64,000 nt of DNA from Myxococcales bacterium (lineage in GTDB: Bacteria; Myxococcota_A; Polyangia; Polyangiales; Ga0077539), in NCBI GenBank assembly GCA_016792845.1, contig JAEUKH010000001.1, forward strand, positions 62,001-126,000, given 5' to 3'. The position numbers and the translations under genes were made by a program. Shown here one piece after another: positions 51,701 through 59,511 of the stretch. A model generated the notes under the pieces. That model worked only from the letters and a program-made list of their open reading frames with translations. It was not told where the DNA came from and searched no databases. The first letter of the stretch is position 1; each line of letters starts with the position of its first letter.

Positions 51701-54700
51701 TGGCTCGGCACCGTGCCCGTGGTCGACGCCGACCGCGCCCGCAGCGCGCCGCCGTCACCCGCGCGGTGGCGCGAGGCCCTCGACCCTGAGGTGCTCGCGC
51801 CCCTCGCCGACGCCACGGCGATGCTGCGCGACGGCGCCCTCACGCCGAACCCCCTCAGGCACCTCCTGCGGGTCGAACCCGGCGACCGCTGGACCCTCGA
51901 ACGCGACGCCTCGGGCGCCCTCGCGCGGCTCGACGTCGAGCGCCTTGACGGTCACGGCGCGGCCTTCGCGCTGCACCGGAGCGCAACCCTCGGGCGCTGC
52001 GAGGTGACCCTCCGCCACGCCCTCCCGCAAGGGCGCGAGGGGCGCAGGGCCCGGGTCTCGCTGACCCTTGCGTTCGAGCGCGACCTCACCCGCGAGGGCC
52101 GCTACCCCCGCGAGGTGACCCCCGACCGTAGCGCGCGGCTCTCGGCCTTCTACCGCACCGCGATGGTGGGCGAGGCCGAGGCCGTGCGGGCCGGCGAGGC
52201 GCTCACCACCCGCTTCGTCGTCGACCGCGATTTCGTGCGCGAGTACGCCCTGGCCTCGAACGACACCTCGATCGCTTACGTGGGGGGCCGCGGGCGCGCC
52301 CACGCGATGCCCCTCAACGCGGCCTTCTCGGTCGCCTTCGAGGCGATCTTTCGCGCGACCTTCGTGCCCGGCGTCGCGTGGGACCCTTCGCGCCTCGTGC
52401 ACCTCGAAAACAAGGTGCTCTGCGAGGGCCCGGTGCTGGTCGAGGGCGAGCACGTCGAGGTCACCGCGCGGCTCGTGGCCTGGGAGCCCGTGCGCGGCGG
52501 CGTGCGGCTCCGCGTGAGCGCGCAGCTCTGCACCGAGGGGGCCGCGCGGGCCCGGGTCGAGAGCACGTTCTTCGTGCAGGGCGCGGGCGATTTGTATCAT
52601 TTTCGTCGCGAATCGGCCCGATTTGCGCTCCCTGCGCGAGACCCCGCGCGGGTCGATCTGCTCTGCGAGAAGCCTTGGTTTCACGGCGTCGACGGGGTCG
52701 CGATGCACGCCGAGGGGGCGCACCGGGTCGAGGCGAGCCTTGTGACCCGCACCGTCGAGGGGCGGCCCGTGGGCACCGTCGAGGCCGAGCTCTTCGACGA
52801 GGCCGGGCGCAAGGTGGCGACGCTCTTCGAGCAGCGCGAGGGGGTCGACGCGGCGGAGTGCGAGAGCGCGCGCTGGCTGCGGGCCTTCGCCGCCGAGGCC
52901 GAGGCCGCGGTGCCCGTGCCGGTGCCGTCGGCGCCGCACGTCGAGAGGCTCCTGGCGCCGTGGAGCCTCGTCGATTTCGCGCGGGCCTCGCTCGACGCGA
53001 ACCCGCTCCATCGAGACGCCCACGCCGCCGCCTTGGCGGGCTTCGACCGCCCCATCGTTCACGGCCAATGGACGGCAGCGCGCGCCGTGGCCGCCGCGGT
53101 CTCGGGCTTCGCGGGCGCAGACGGCGAGCGGGTGCGCGCCATCGAGGTGAGCTTCACCGACAAGGTGATGCCCGGCGACGCGATGGAGTTCGTCGCGCGC
53201 CACACGGCGATGCGCGCGGGCGACCTCATCGTCGAGGTCGAGGCCCACGTGCGCGAGGGCGACGACACGCGGCTCGTGCTGCGCGGGCGGGTGCGGGTGG
53301 CGGCGCCGCGCACGGCGTACATCTTCCCCGGGCAGGGGGTTCAGACCACCGGCATGGGGATGGAGGGCTACGCCCGCTCGGCCGCCGCCCGCGCCGTGTG
53401 GGACGAGGCCGACGCCTTCTGCCGCGACAGCCTCGGGTTCTCGCTCCTCACGGTGGTGCGCGAGAACCCCGTCGAGATGCGCGTCGGGCTTGAGATCCAC
53501 CGCCACGAGCAGGGCGTTCTGTTTCTCACGCAGTTCACCCAGGTCGCGATGGCGGTCTTGGCCATCGCCCAAGTGGCCGAGCTCCGCGAGCGCGGCGCCT
53601 TCTGCGAAGACGCGCTCTTCTGCGGTCACTCGGTGGGCGAGTACTCGGCCATCGGCGCGATCACCGACGCCCTCACGCTCTCGGCCGTGGTCGAGTGCGT
53701 CTACCAGCGCGGGCTCACGATGCAGACCTTCGTGCCCCGCGACGCCAACGGGCGCTCGCCGTACCGCATGGCCGTGGTGCGCCCCAACGTGGTGGGCATG
53801 GGCGAGGCCGAGCTCGTCTCGCTGGTCGCCGAAATCGCAAGTGAAACCAAGCTGTTGTGCGAGGTCGTGAACCTCAACATCCGCGGCCGGCAGTACTCGG
53901 TGGTGGGGCACGTCCCGGCCCTCGAAGCGCTGCGGGCGCGGCTGGTGGCGCGGGAGCCCCCCGGGGCGAAGCCGTCGTACCTTGAGGTGCCCGGCATCGA
54001 CGTGCCCTTCCACTCGGTGGCGCTCCGCGACGGGGTGCCCGCGTTTCGCGAGAAGCTTGAGTCGTACATGCCCGCGGGGCTCGACGTGCGGCCGCTGGTG
54101 GGGCGGTACATCCCGAACCTCGTGGCGCAGCCCTTCGCGCTGACCCGGGCCTACCTCGACGACGTCATCGCCTGCACCGAGAGCGAAATCTTGTTGGGTC
54201 TCCGCGCCCAGTGGGACGCCGCGGGCGCCCCTCCCGCCGCCCTCGGCCGCGCCCTCTTCATCGAGGGCCTCGCGTACCAGTTCGCCTCGCCCGTACGGTG
54301 GATCGAGACCCAAGACATCGTCGTCTCGCGGGGCCCCTCGGGGGTCGCCCGGGTCATCGAAATCGGCCTGGGCTCGGCGCCCACGCAAGCCAACATGGTG
54401 CGCGCCACCCTGGGCCTCGACCCCTCGCGGCTCGACCCCCCCGTCGTGCAAAACGTAGAGGCCGAACGCAAGGCCGTGTTTCACCTCTACGACCCCGCGG
54501 CCGTCGACGCCTCGCCCGAGCCTCAGACGGCCCCGCAGCGCCCCGCCGAGAGTCCTGCGCAGGCCGCTCCGACACCCGCCCCGACACCCGCCGCGGCGCC
54601 CGCGAGCGCGGGGCCCATCGCCGACGTGCCCCTCGGGGTGCGTGACGGCGTGGTGACGCTCCTCGCGCTGAAGGCCCGGGTGCGCGCCGACGAGGTGCGC

Positions 54701-57700
54701 GCCGACGAGAGCATCGAGCAGCTCACCGGTGGCAATTCGTCGAAGCGAAACCAGGTCATGGCCGACCTCGGGGCTGAGTTCGCGATGGGCTCCATCGACG
54801 GCGCGCAGGAGCTGCCGCTCGGCGCCCTCATCGACGCCGTGAGCCGGGCCACCGCGGGGCGCTACAAGACCCAAGGGCCGTACCTCAAGGCCCAGGTGGC
54901 GGCGGCGCTCAAGCCCTTCGGGCTCTCGACCCGCGACGTGCTCGGGGCGCTGAGCGCGAAGGGGCTCCCCGAGGGGTTGAGCTTGCGCTTCCTCAACCGC
55001 GCGGCGATGTGGCTTCGTGCGGGGGAGTCGACCCGCGCCGGGGCCCTCGCGCCCCTCGCGTTGCCCAAGGTCGGCGACCGCGGCGCGGCCCTCGGGTGGG
55101 TCGACGCGGCCCTCGCGCACTACGCGAAAGAAGAGGGCTTCTCGCTCGCGACGGCGTCGTCTACGGGCGGCGCGACGGTCGACGCGGCGGCGCTCGAGAA
55201 GCTCCTCGGGCGCTACTTCGGGGTGGGCGGCGCCTTCCTTGAGAGCCTACGCTTCGCCGAGGCCGCGCTCGGCCGAGACGTGTGGAGCGAGCTCGAAATC
55301 AAGGCCCCCGCGAGCGCCGAAGAGGCCGAGCGCCTCGGGCGCTACGACGCCGAACACGGCGCCGACTACGAGAAGGCCATTCGCCCCGCGTTCGCGAGCG
55401 AACAGGCCGTGGTGTTCAGCGGCGCCTGGGCCTGGGCGCGGCGCGACGCCTTCTCGCTGGCCCACGCCCTCGCGCGCGGCGAGGTCGACCCGCAGACGCT
55501 CCGAGAGACCGCCGCCCGCATCACCCGCGGGGCCGACGAGGCCACGCTGCGCACGGTGCGCTGGCTCCTCGAACGCGCCCGCCGTCGCGGGCACGCCCGG
55601 GCGGAGTCGGTGTTCGCGACCCTCGCGGCAGAGATCGATCCGCGGGCGATCCCGCGGGCCGCGAGCGAGGCCGTGCCCCTCGCGCCCGAGGTCGAGGTGC
55701 GGGCCGACGGGCGGCTCCGAGACTACGAGCGCCCCCGCGGCGCCGCGAACGCCGAGGCGGTGGCCGAAGAGCTCATCGCCGGGCGCCACGGCCGCCTCCG
55801 GAGCCACGGCTTCAGCGACCTCGACGGCGACGCGGTGGCCGCGGCCTTCGACAGCTCGCTCTCGGCGCTCGCCCGCGGCGCGCTGAGCTTCGCGGGCCGC
55901 ACGGCCCTCATCACCGGCGCGAGCGACCGCTCGATCGCCATCGAGCTGGTGAAGCTCCTCTTGACCGGCGGCGCGCGGGTGGTGCTCACCACCTCGCAGT
56001 TCACGCCCGAGCGCGTTCGCTTCTACCGCAGGCTGTTTCAGCGCTACGGCGCGCGGGGCGCCGAGCTCGCGCTCGTGCCCTTCAACCAGGGCTCGCGGCA
56101 AGACATCAAGCGACTCGTGACCTGGCTCGTCTCGACCGAGAAGACTGTCGTCGGAGGCACCGCCCGCACCGTCAAGGAGCCGTGGCTGGTTGACCTCCTG
56201 GTGCCCTTCGGCGCCATCGGCGAAGAGGCCACCCTCGCTGAGATTTCAGACCGCTCGATGGCCTCGCTGCGGGTGCTGCTCTATGGCGTCGAGGCCCTGG
56301 TGAGCGAGTGCGCCCAGGCCTTCGCGCGGCTGCATGTGCGCGAGACCCGCACGCATGTGATTTTGCCGTTGTCGCCGAACCACGGGCAGTTCGGCAACGA
56401 CGGGCTCTACGGCGAGACCAAGGCCGCGCTCGAAGCGATGCTCAACCGCTGGGGCAGCGAGCAGAGCGCCTGGGGGCGTCACAGCTCGCTCATCGGCGCG
56501 CGCATCGGCTGGGTGCGCGGCACCGGGCTCATGAACGTCAACAACGCCATCGCGCCGGGCCTCGAAGCGAGCGCCGGGGTGCGCACCTTCTCGGCGGCCG
56601 AGATGGGGCTCTTGCTCGGGGCCTGCTGCACCGACGCCGTGCGGGCCCTCGCGGCGCGCTCGCCCTTGGTGGCCGACCTCACCGGCGGCATGGACCGCGT
56701 GCGCGACCTCGCGGGCGTGGCCCGCCGACTGCGAGGCGAGCTGACCGCGAGGATGGCCCGCGCGAAGCGGCTCTCGGGGCTCCGAGAGGAAGAAGCCAAG
56801 GCCCTCGGCACGGCCCGCGCCCCGAAGCGGAGGGTCACCCCGGCGCCGCGGTTTCGTTCGTACTTCGCCTTCCCGAAGCTGCCCTCGTCGGCGCGCCGCG
56901 ACGCGCTCTCGTCGCTGCGCAACCTCGACCTCTCGAAGGTCGCGGTGATCGTGGGCCTCGGCGAGGTGGGCCCGTGGGGCGGCTCGCGCACGCGCTGGTC
57001 GATCGAGTCGACGGGCGAGCTCAGCCTTGAGGCCTGCGTCGAGCTCGCCTGGCTCACGGGCCGCATTCGCTTCGAGCGCAGCCGCCAGCACGTCGGCTGG
57101 GTCGACGCGGCGAGCGGCGAGTCGCTCAAGGCCGTCGACATCAAGGCCCGCTACGAAGAGGCCATCATGGGCGACAGCGGCATCCGCTTCGTCGACCCCA
57201 AGATGCAGCACGGCTTCGACCCGCGAAAGCTCACGGTCTGGGCCGATGTGACGCTCGAACAAGACTTCGTCTTCCCGGTGCCGGGGCGCGCCGAGGGAGA
57301 GGCCTTTGTGAGCGCCGCGGGCGAGGGGGCTCGGCTGATCTTTGACCCCGCCCGCGACGGGTGGTTCGTGCTCCGCAAGAAGGGCACAAGCCTCAAGGTC
57401 GCCCGCGCCGCGCGGCTCAACCGCTACGTCGCCGGGCAGATCCCCGGCGGCTGGGACGCCACCCGCTACGGCATCCCCAAAGACCTCGCCGAGCAGGTCG
57501 ACCGCACCACCCTCTTCAACCTCGTGGCCACCGTCGAGGCCTTCCTCTCGGCCGGCATGGAGCCCGAAGAGCTCTACAAGTACCTCCACCCGAGCGACGT
57601 CGGCAGCACCCAAGGCGCGGGCATCGGCGGCATGCAAAAGCTCCGTCGGCTGTACCTCGACCACCCGCTCGACCGCCCGCGGCAGGGCGACGCCTTGCAA

Positions 57701-59089
57701 GAGACGCTCATCAACGTCACCGCGGCGTGGGTCGTTCAGTCGCTGGTGGGGAGCTACGGCCCCATGGTGCACCCCGTGGGCGCCTGCGCCACCGCCGCGG
57801 TCTCGATCGAAGAGGCCTACGACAAGGTGCTCGGCGGCAAGGCCAGCTTCATCGTCGCGGGCGGCTTCGACGACTACGGCGAGGAGGGCGCCATCGGCTT
57901 CGCTGACATGGCCGCGACCTGCGACACCGACGACATGCTCGGGCGCGCCATCCCGCCGCGACAGATGAGTCGACCGAACGACCGCCGCCGACGCGGGTTC
58001 GTCGAGGCCCAAGGGGGCGGCACGGTGCTCGTCGCGCGGGCCGACCTCGCGGTCAAAATGGGGCTGCCCATCTACGCCGCGGTGGCCCTCGCGCGCTCGT
58101 ACGGCGACGGCATTCATCGCAGCATCCCGGCGCCCGGCCCCGGGGTGATGGCGGTGGCCGCCGAGCACGCCCCTGAGGGCCACGAGGTCGCCGCCGCGCG
58201 CTGCGCGCTCTCGCACCGCGTGGCCCAATTCGAGCGCACCCGCGGTCAGCTCGACGCGCTGCGGGGGGCGCTCGGCGCCGACACCGTCGACGGGCTCATC
58301 GCCGCCGAGCGGGGCCGACACTTTCATCACTTCGCCGAGGGTGACCTGTCGGTCTCGCCCATGCGCCGCGCCCTCGCGGTCTTCGGCCTCGGGCCCGACG
58401 ACGTCGCCGCCGCGTGGAAGCACGACACCTCGACCGACGCCAACGACCCCAATGAAAACCGCGTCTACGACCGCATCTTCTCTTGGCTCGGGCGCAGCCC
58501 CGGCAACCCCCTGGTGGTGGTCTCGCAGAAGGCCCTCACCGGGCACTCGAAGGGCGGCGCGGCGGCCTGGCAGGTGGCGGGCCTCTGCCAGGCGCTCGGG
58601 CAGTCGACCATCCCCGGCAACCCGAACCTCGATGACCCCGACCCGGTCATGCGAAGCTACGAGACCGTGGCCTTCACCGACACGCCCATCGCCCTCGAAG
58701 AGGGCAGCTTCGAGGCCGGGATCGTGACCTCGCTGGGCTTCGGGCACGTCGGCGGCATCGTGTGCCTCGTGCACCCCGACCGTGTGCTCGCGGCGCTCGA
58801 CCCGGCGAGCTTCGTCGCCTACCGCGGTCGCCGCGACGCGCGCGAGGCGGGGCGCGTGCGCGACGAGCTCGCGGTCTTCGAGTCGGCCCGGCCGATGGTG
58901 AAGATCCGCAACGAGAAGCACTTCCTCGTGCCCGACGACCCGCGCTACGCGGGGCTCGAACCCGAGCACGCGGTGCTGCTCGACGCGGCCTCGCGGCGCC
59001 TCGTACGCAACGGCCCCATCGTGGCCGGTGGGGTCGCCGACAGGCTCCCCGCCGAAGACGCCCCGGTCGCCTCTCCCCCCGACTTCTGA
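48725..59089 (+). CDS. fas: Type I fatty acid synthase, single chain (AT-ER-DH-MPT-ACP-KR-KS)
   Basis: The protein has 3,454 residues; ATG 48725 has AAGGAG nine bases upstream. Domains in order: acetyltransferase with GHSQG (S161); FMN enoyl reductase (PVFLPGMTPTTVEAPIVAAA, ~473 on); hotdog dehydratase with DANPLHRDAHAAALAGF and IVHGQW (~1420-1450); malonyl/palmitoyl transferase GHSVGE (S1636); Ala/Pro linker (~1930-1965); ACP with LTGGNSSKRNQVMADLG (phosphopantetheine serine about S2005); ketoreductase TALITGAS (~2393); ketosynthase VGACATAAVS (C3021) and KALTGHSKGG. This is the mycobacterial/fungal FAS-I layout, about 380 residues longer than the mycobacterial enzymes. It builds long-chain acyl-CoA from acetyl- and malonyl-CoA in the cytoplasm. 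The last gene pair (acpS, carboxylase) follows within 15 bp. Confidence 0.96.
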   Translation: MPSHDPPSMPLARASLAPEALDSQHFAPGASLPRLLVEAQAGRARVGVIFGGQGAEWLPALRELYGQHLAVRALVRAATERLRASAADPRLGAIASPARGFDLARWVDEPAAAPGPEVLRSSLVSQAGIFLTSIARMLAMHERGLDLAALTSLATAATGHSQGVMAAMVFAEGHDLAGVVRRSAEFASYFFWQGYRMQESFVLAEVAPSVRLAAEQAQIGEPTPMAAVAGLTTPLLEEALARFHRVNPQLPAIEVSLDNGYTRKVLSGPPASLVAFARALATARAAELQRFARGALGRRPIEYQWEFVAATAPFHSRYMEHGRRALPADLARESIRFDPAALKRPVLGNDGTDLAKCPDPESLVEALLKMQHVEPVRWGAVCAALRSSHPEGVTHVVDFGPGDAVAKLAGLNLRGFGVHVFALATESGRRDLAAESVPAGADYRRFAPRLRTNAAGVTVLDNAFTRWTGRAPVFLPGMTPTTVEAPIVAAASNAGFVAELAGGGQVTEKHFRLRARELGRTLDAGAGFVVNMLYLDPYLWNLHWKGEGLVQQLRREGVAIEGVTVSAGIPELAEAREIVSQCRALGITLVSFKPGTARQIQSVLEIARAEPDFTLGIQIEGGKAGGHHSWEDLRDLVRGAYHAIRECKNLVLSVGGGLRNPVDAWEWLSGRWSERLGFAPMPVDAVFLGTVTMAVREAMTSPQVKALLARTEGTDEWVAQGATRGGITSGKSQLDADIHYVWNSAAEVGRLLDAVAGNADAARARKTEIAAALARTAKPWFGELTEMTFAGALRRMVDLMAVGRGSEYEDGAWPDPSYRQRVFDFAAYIEEQLVDAAGESALGGLDDLDDPASFLSRFVARYPSAEQLRLAQSDADYFVQRICARPGKPVNFVPAIDADVRRWYKSDSLWQSHDPRYDADQVLIIPGPEAVQGIDAVDEPVGQLLGRFVQHGIDRLVADASPVNASPRAVDAPAMEAAATALGMRLEALPAGWLGTVPVVDADRARSAPPSPARWREALDPEVLAPLADATAMLRDGALTPNPLRHLLRVEPGDRWTLERDASGALARLDVERLDGHGAAFALHRSATLGRCEVTLRHALPQGREGRRARVSLTLAFERDLTREGRYPREVTPDRSARLSAFYRTAMVGEAEAVRAGEALTTRFVVDRDFVREYALASNDTSIAYVGGRGRAHAMPLNAAFSVAFEAIFRATFVPGVAWDPSRLVHLENKVLCEGPVLVEGEHVEVTARLVAWEPVRGGVRLRVSAQLCTEGAARARVESTFFVQGAGDLYHFRRESARFALPARDPARVDLLCEKPWFHGVDGVAMHAEGAHRVEASLVTRTVEGRPVGTVEAELFDEAGRKVATLFEQREGVDAAECESARWLRAFAAEAEAAVPVPVPSAPHVERLLAPWSLVDFARASLDANPLHRDAHAAALAGFDRPIVHGQWTAARAVAAAVSGFAGADGERVRAIEVSFTDKVMPGDAMEFVARHTAMRAGDLIVEVEAHVREGDDTRLVLRGRVRVAAPRTAYIFPGQGVQTTGMGMEGYARSAAARAVWDEADAFCRDSLGFSLLTVVRENPVEMRVGLEIHRHEQGVLFLTQFTQVAMAVLAIAQVAELRERGAFCEDALFCGHSVGEYSAIGAITDALTLSAVVECVYQRGLTMQTFVPRDANGRSPYRMAVVRPNVVGMGEAELVSLVAEIASETKLLCEVVNLNIRGRQYSVVGHVPALEALRARLVAREPPGAKPSYLEVPGIDVPFHSVALRDGVPAFREKLESYMPAGLDVRPLVGRYIPNLVAQPFALTRAYLDDVIACTESEILLGLRAQWDAAGAPPAALGRALFIEGLAYQFASPVRWIETQDIVVSRGPSGVARVIEIGLGSAPTQANMVRATLGLDPSRLDPPVVQNVEAERKAVFHLYDPAAVDASPEPQTAPQRPAESPAQAAPTPAPTPAAAPASAGPIADVPLGVRDGVVTLLALKARVRADEVRADESIEQLTGGNSSKRNQVMADLGAEFAMGSIDGAQELPLGALIDAVSRATAGRYKTQGPYLKAQVAAALKPFGLSTRDVLGALSAKGLPEGLSLRFLNRAAMWLRAGESTRAGALAPLALPKVGDRGAALGWVDAALAHYAKEEGFSLATASSTGGATVDAAALEKLLGRYFGVGGAFLESLRFAEAALGRDVWSELEIKAPASAEEAERLGRYDAEHGADYEKAIRPAFASEQAVVFSGAWAWARRDAFSLAHALARGEVDPQTLRETAARITRGADEATLRTVRWLLERARRRGHARAESVFATLAAEIDPRAIPRAASEAVPLAPEVEVRADGRLRDYERPRGAANAEAVAEELIAGRHGRLRSHGFSDLDGDAVAAAFDSSLSALARGALSFAGRTALITGASDRSIAIELVKLLLTGGARVVLTTSQFTPERVRFYRRLFQRYGARGAELALVPFNQGSRQDIKRLVTWLVSTEKTVVGGTARTVKEPWLVDLLVPFGAIGEEATLAEISDRSMASLRVLLYGVEALVSECAQAFARLHVRETRTHVILPLSPNHGQFGNDGLYGETKAALEAMLNRWGSEQSAWGRHSSLIGARIGWVRGTGLMNVNNAIAPGLEASAGVRTFSAAEMGLLLGACCTDAVRALAARSPLVADLTGGMDRVRDLAGVARRLRGELTARMARAKRLSGLREEEAKALGTARAPKRRVTPAPRFRSYFAFPKLPSSARRDALSSLRNLDLSKVAVIVGLGEVGPWGGSRTRWSIESTGELSLEACVELAWLTGRIRFERSRQHVGWVDAASGESLKAVDIKARYEEAIMGDSGIRFVDPKMQHGFDPRKLTVWADVTLEQDFVFPVPGRAEGEAFVSAAGEGARLIFDPARDGWFVLRKKGTSLKVARAARLNRYVAGQIPGGWDATRYGIPKDLAEQVDRTTLFNLVATVEAFLSAGMEPEELYKYLHPSDVGSTQGAGIGGMQKLRRLYLDHPLDRPRQGDALQETLINVTAAWVVQSLVGSYGPMVHPVGACATAAVSIEEAYDKVLGGKASFIVAGGFDDYGEEGAIGFADMAATCDTDDMLGRAIPPRQMSRPNDRRRRGFVEAQGGGTVLVARADLAVKMGLPIYAAVALARSYGDGIHRSIPAPGPGVMAVAAEHAPEGHEVAAARCALSHRVAQFERTRGQLDALRGALGADTVDGLIAAERGRHFHHFAEGDLSVSPMRRALAVFGLGPDDVAAAWKHDTSTDANDPNENRVYDRIFSWLGRSPGNPLVVVSQKALTGHSKGGAAAWQVAGLCQALGQSTIPGNPNLDDPDPVMRSYETVAFTDTPIALEEGSFEAGIVTSLGFGHVGGIVCLVHPDRVLAALDPASFVAYRGRRDAREAGRVRDELAVFESARPMVKIRNEKHFLVPDDPRYAGLEPEHAVLLDAASRRLVRNGPIVAGGVADRLPAEDAPVASPPDF

Positions 59090-59094
59090 GCGCC

Positions 59095-59496
59095 GTGAGC
59101 ATCCTCGGAATCGGCAACGACCTGGTCGACTGCGCCCGCTTCGAAGCGCTGCTCTCGGAGCCGGGCACCCATTTCGCGTCGCGCACCTTCACCCCCGCCG
59201 AGCGCCACCTCGCGCGGGCCCGAGCGGGGCGCGAGGTCGAGCACCTCGCCGCGCGCTTCGCCGCCAAAGAGGCCACCCTCAAGGCCCTCTCGCAGGCCCT
59301 CGCGCCGCGTCGCTTGCCGACCGCCCTCGCCGACCTGACCGAGATCGAGGTGCTCTCTGACGAAGACCACCGCCCCAGCCTGGTGCTCTCGGGCGCCGTG
59401 CTCTCGCTGGCCCGCGCGGCGTCGGTCGCACGCTTGCATGTCTCGCTCTCGCACGAGCACGGTTACGCCGCGGCCTTTGTGGTGGCCGAAGGCTGA
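59095..59496 (+). CDS. acpS: Holo-[acyl-carrier-protein] synthase (AcpS-type phosphopantetheinyl transferase)
   Basis: The protein has 133 residues from GTG 59095, five bases after the FAS stop. SILGIGNDLVDCARFE (first metal-binding Asp), FTPAERHLARARAG, HLAARFAAKEATLKAL (the xAAKEAxxKA motif) and VSLSHEHGYAAAFVVAE are the full AcpS pattern. It would transfer 4'-phosphopantetheine from CoA to the ACP domain of the synthase. In mycobacteria acpS also follows fas; in fungi the same domain is fused to the synthase. Confidence 0.93.
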   Translation: MSILGIGNDLVDCARFEALLSEPGTHFASRTFTPAERHLARARAGREVEHLAARFAAKEATLKALSQALAPRRLPTALADLTEIEVLSDEDHRPSLVLSGAVLSLARAASVARLHVSLSHEHGYAAAFVVAEG

Positions 59497-59511
59497 GAAA
59501 AGAGTCACCCG

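Noticed and set aside
51755..55120. 1,121-residue minus-strand frame opposite the fatty acid synthase
   Set aside because: Low-complexity Arg/Gly/Val/His composition without motifs, lying wholly opposite a gene with clear domains; a shadow caused by high GC. The same holds for 48383-50650, 56246-58969, 58945-61425 and 61552-63981.
48725..59089. Polyketide synthase, often found in myxobacteria
   Set aside because: Domain order (AT, FMN-type ER, MaoC-type DH, MPT, ACP, KR, KS) and motifs are those of FAS-I; a PKS module would start with KS and use a different ER and ACP.
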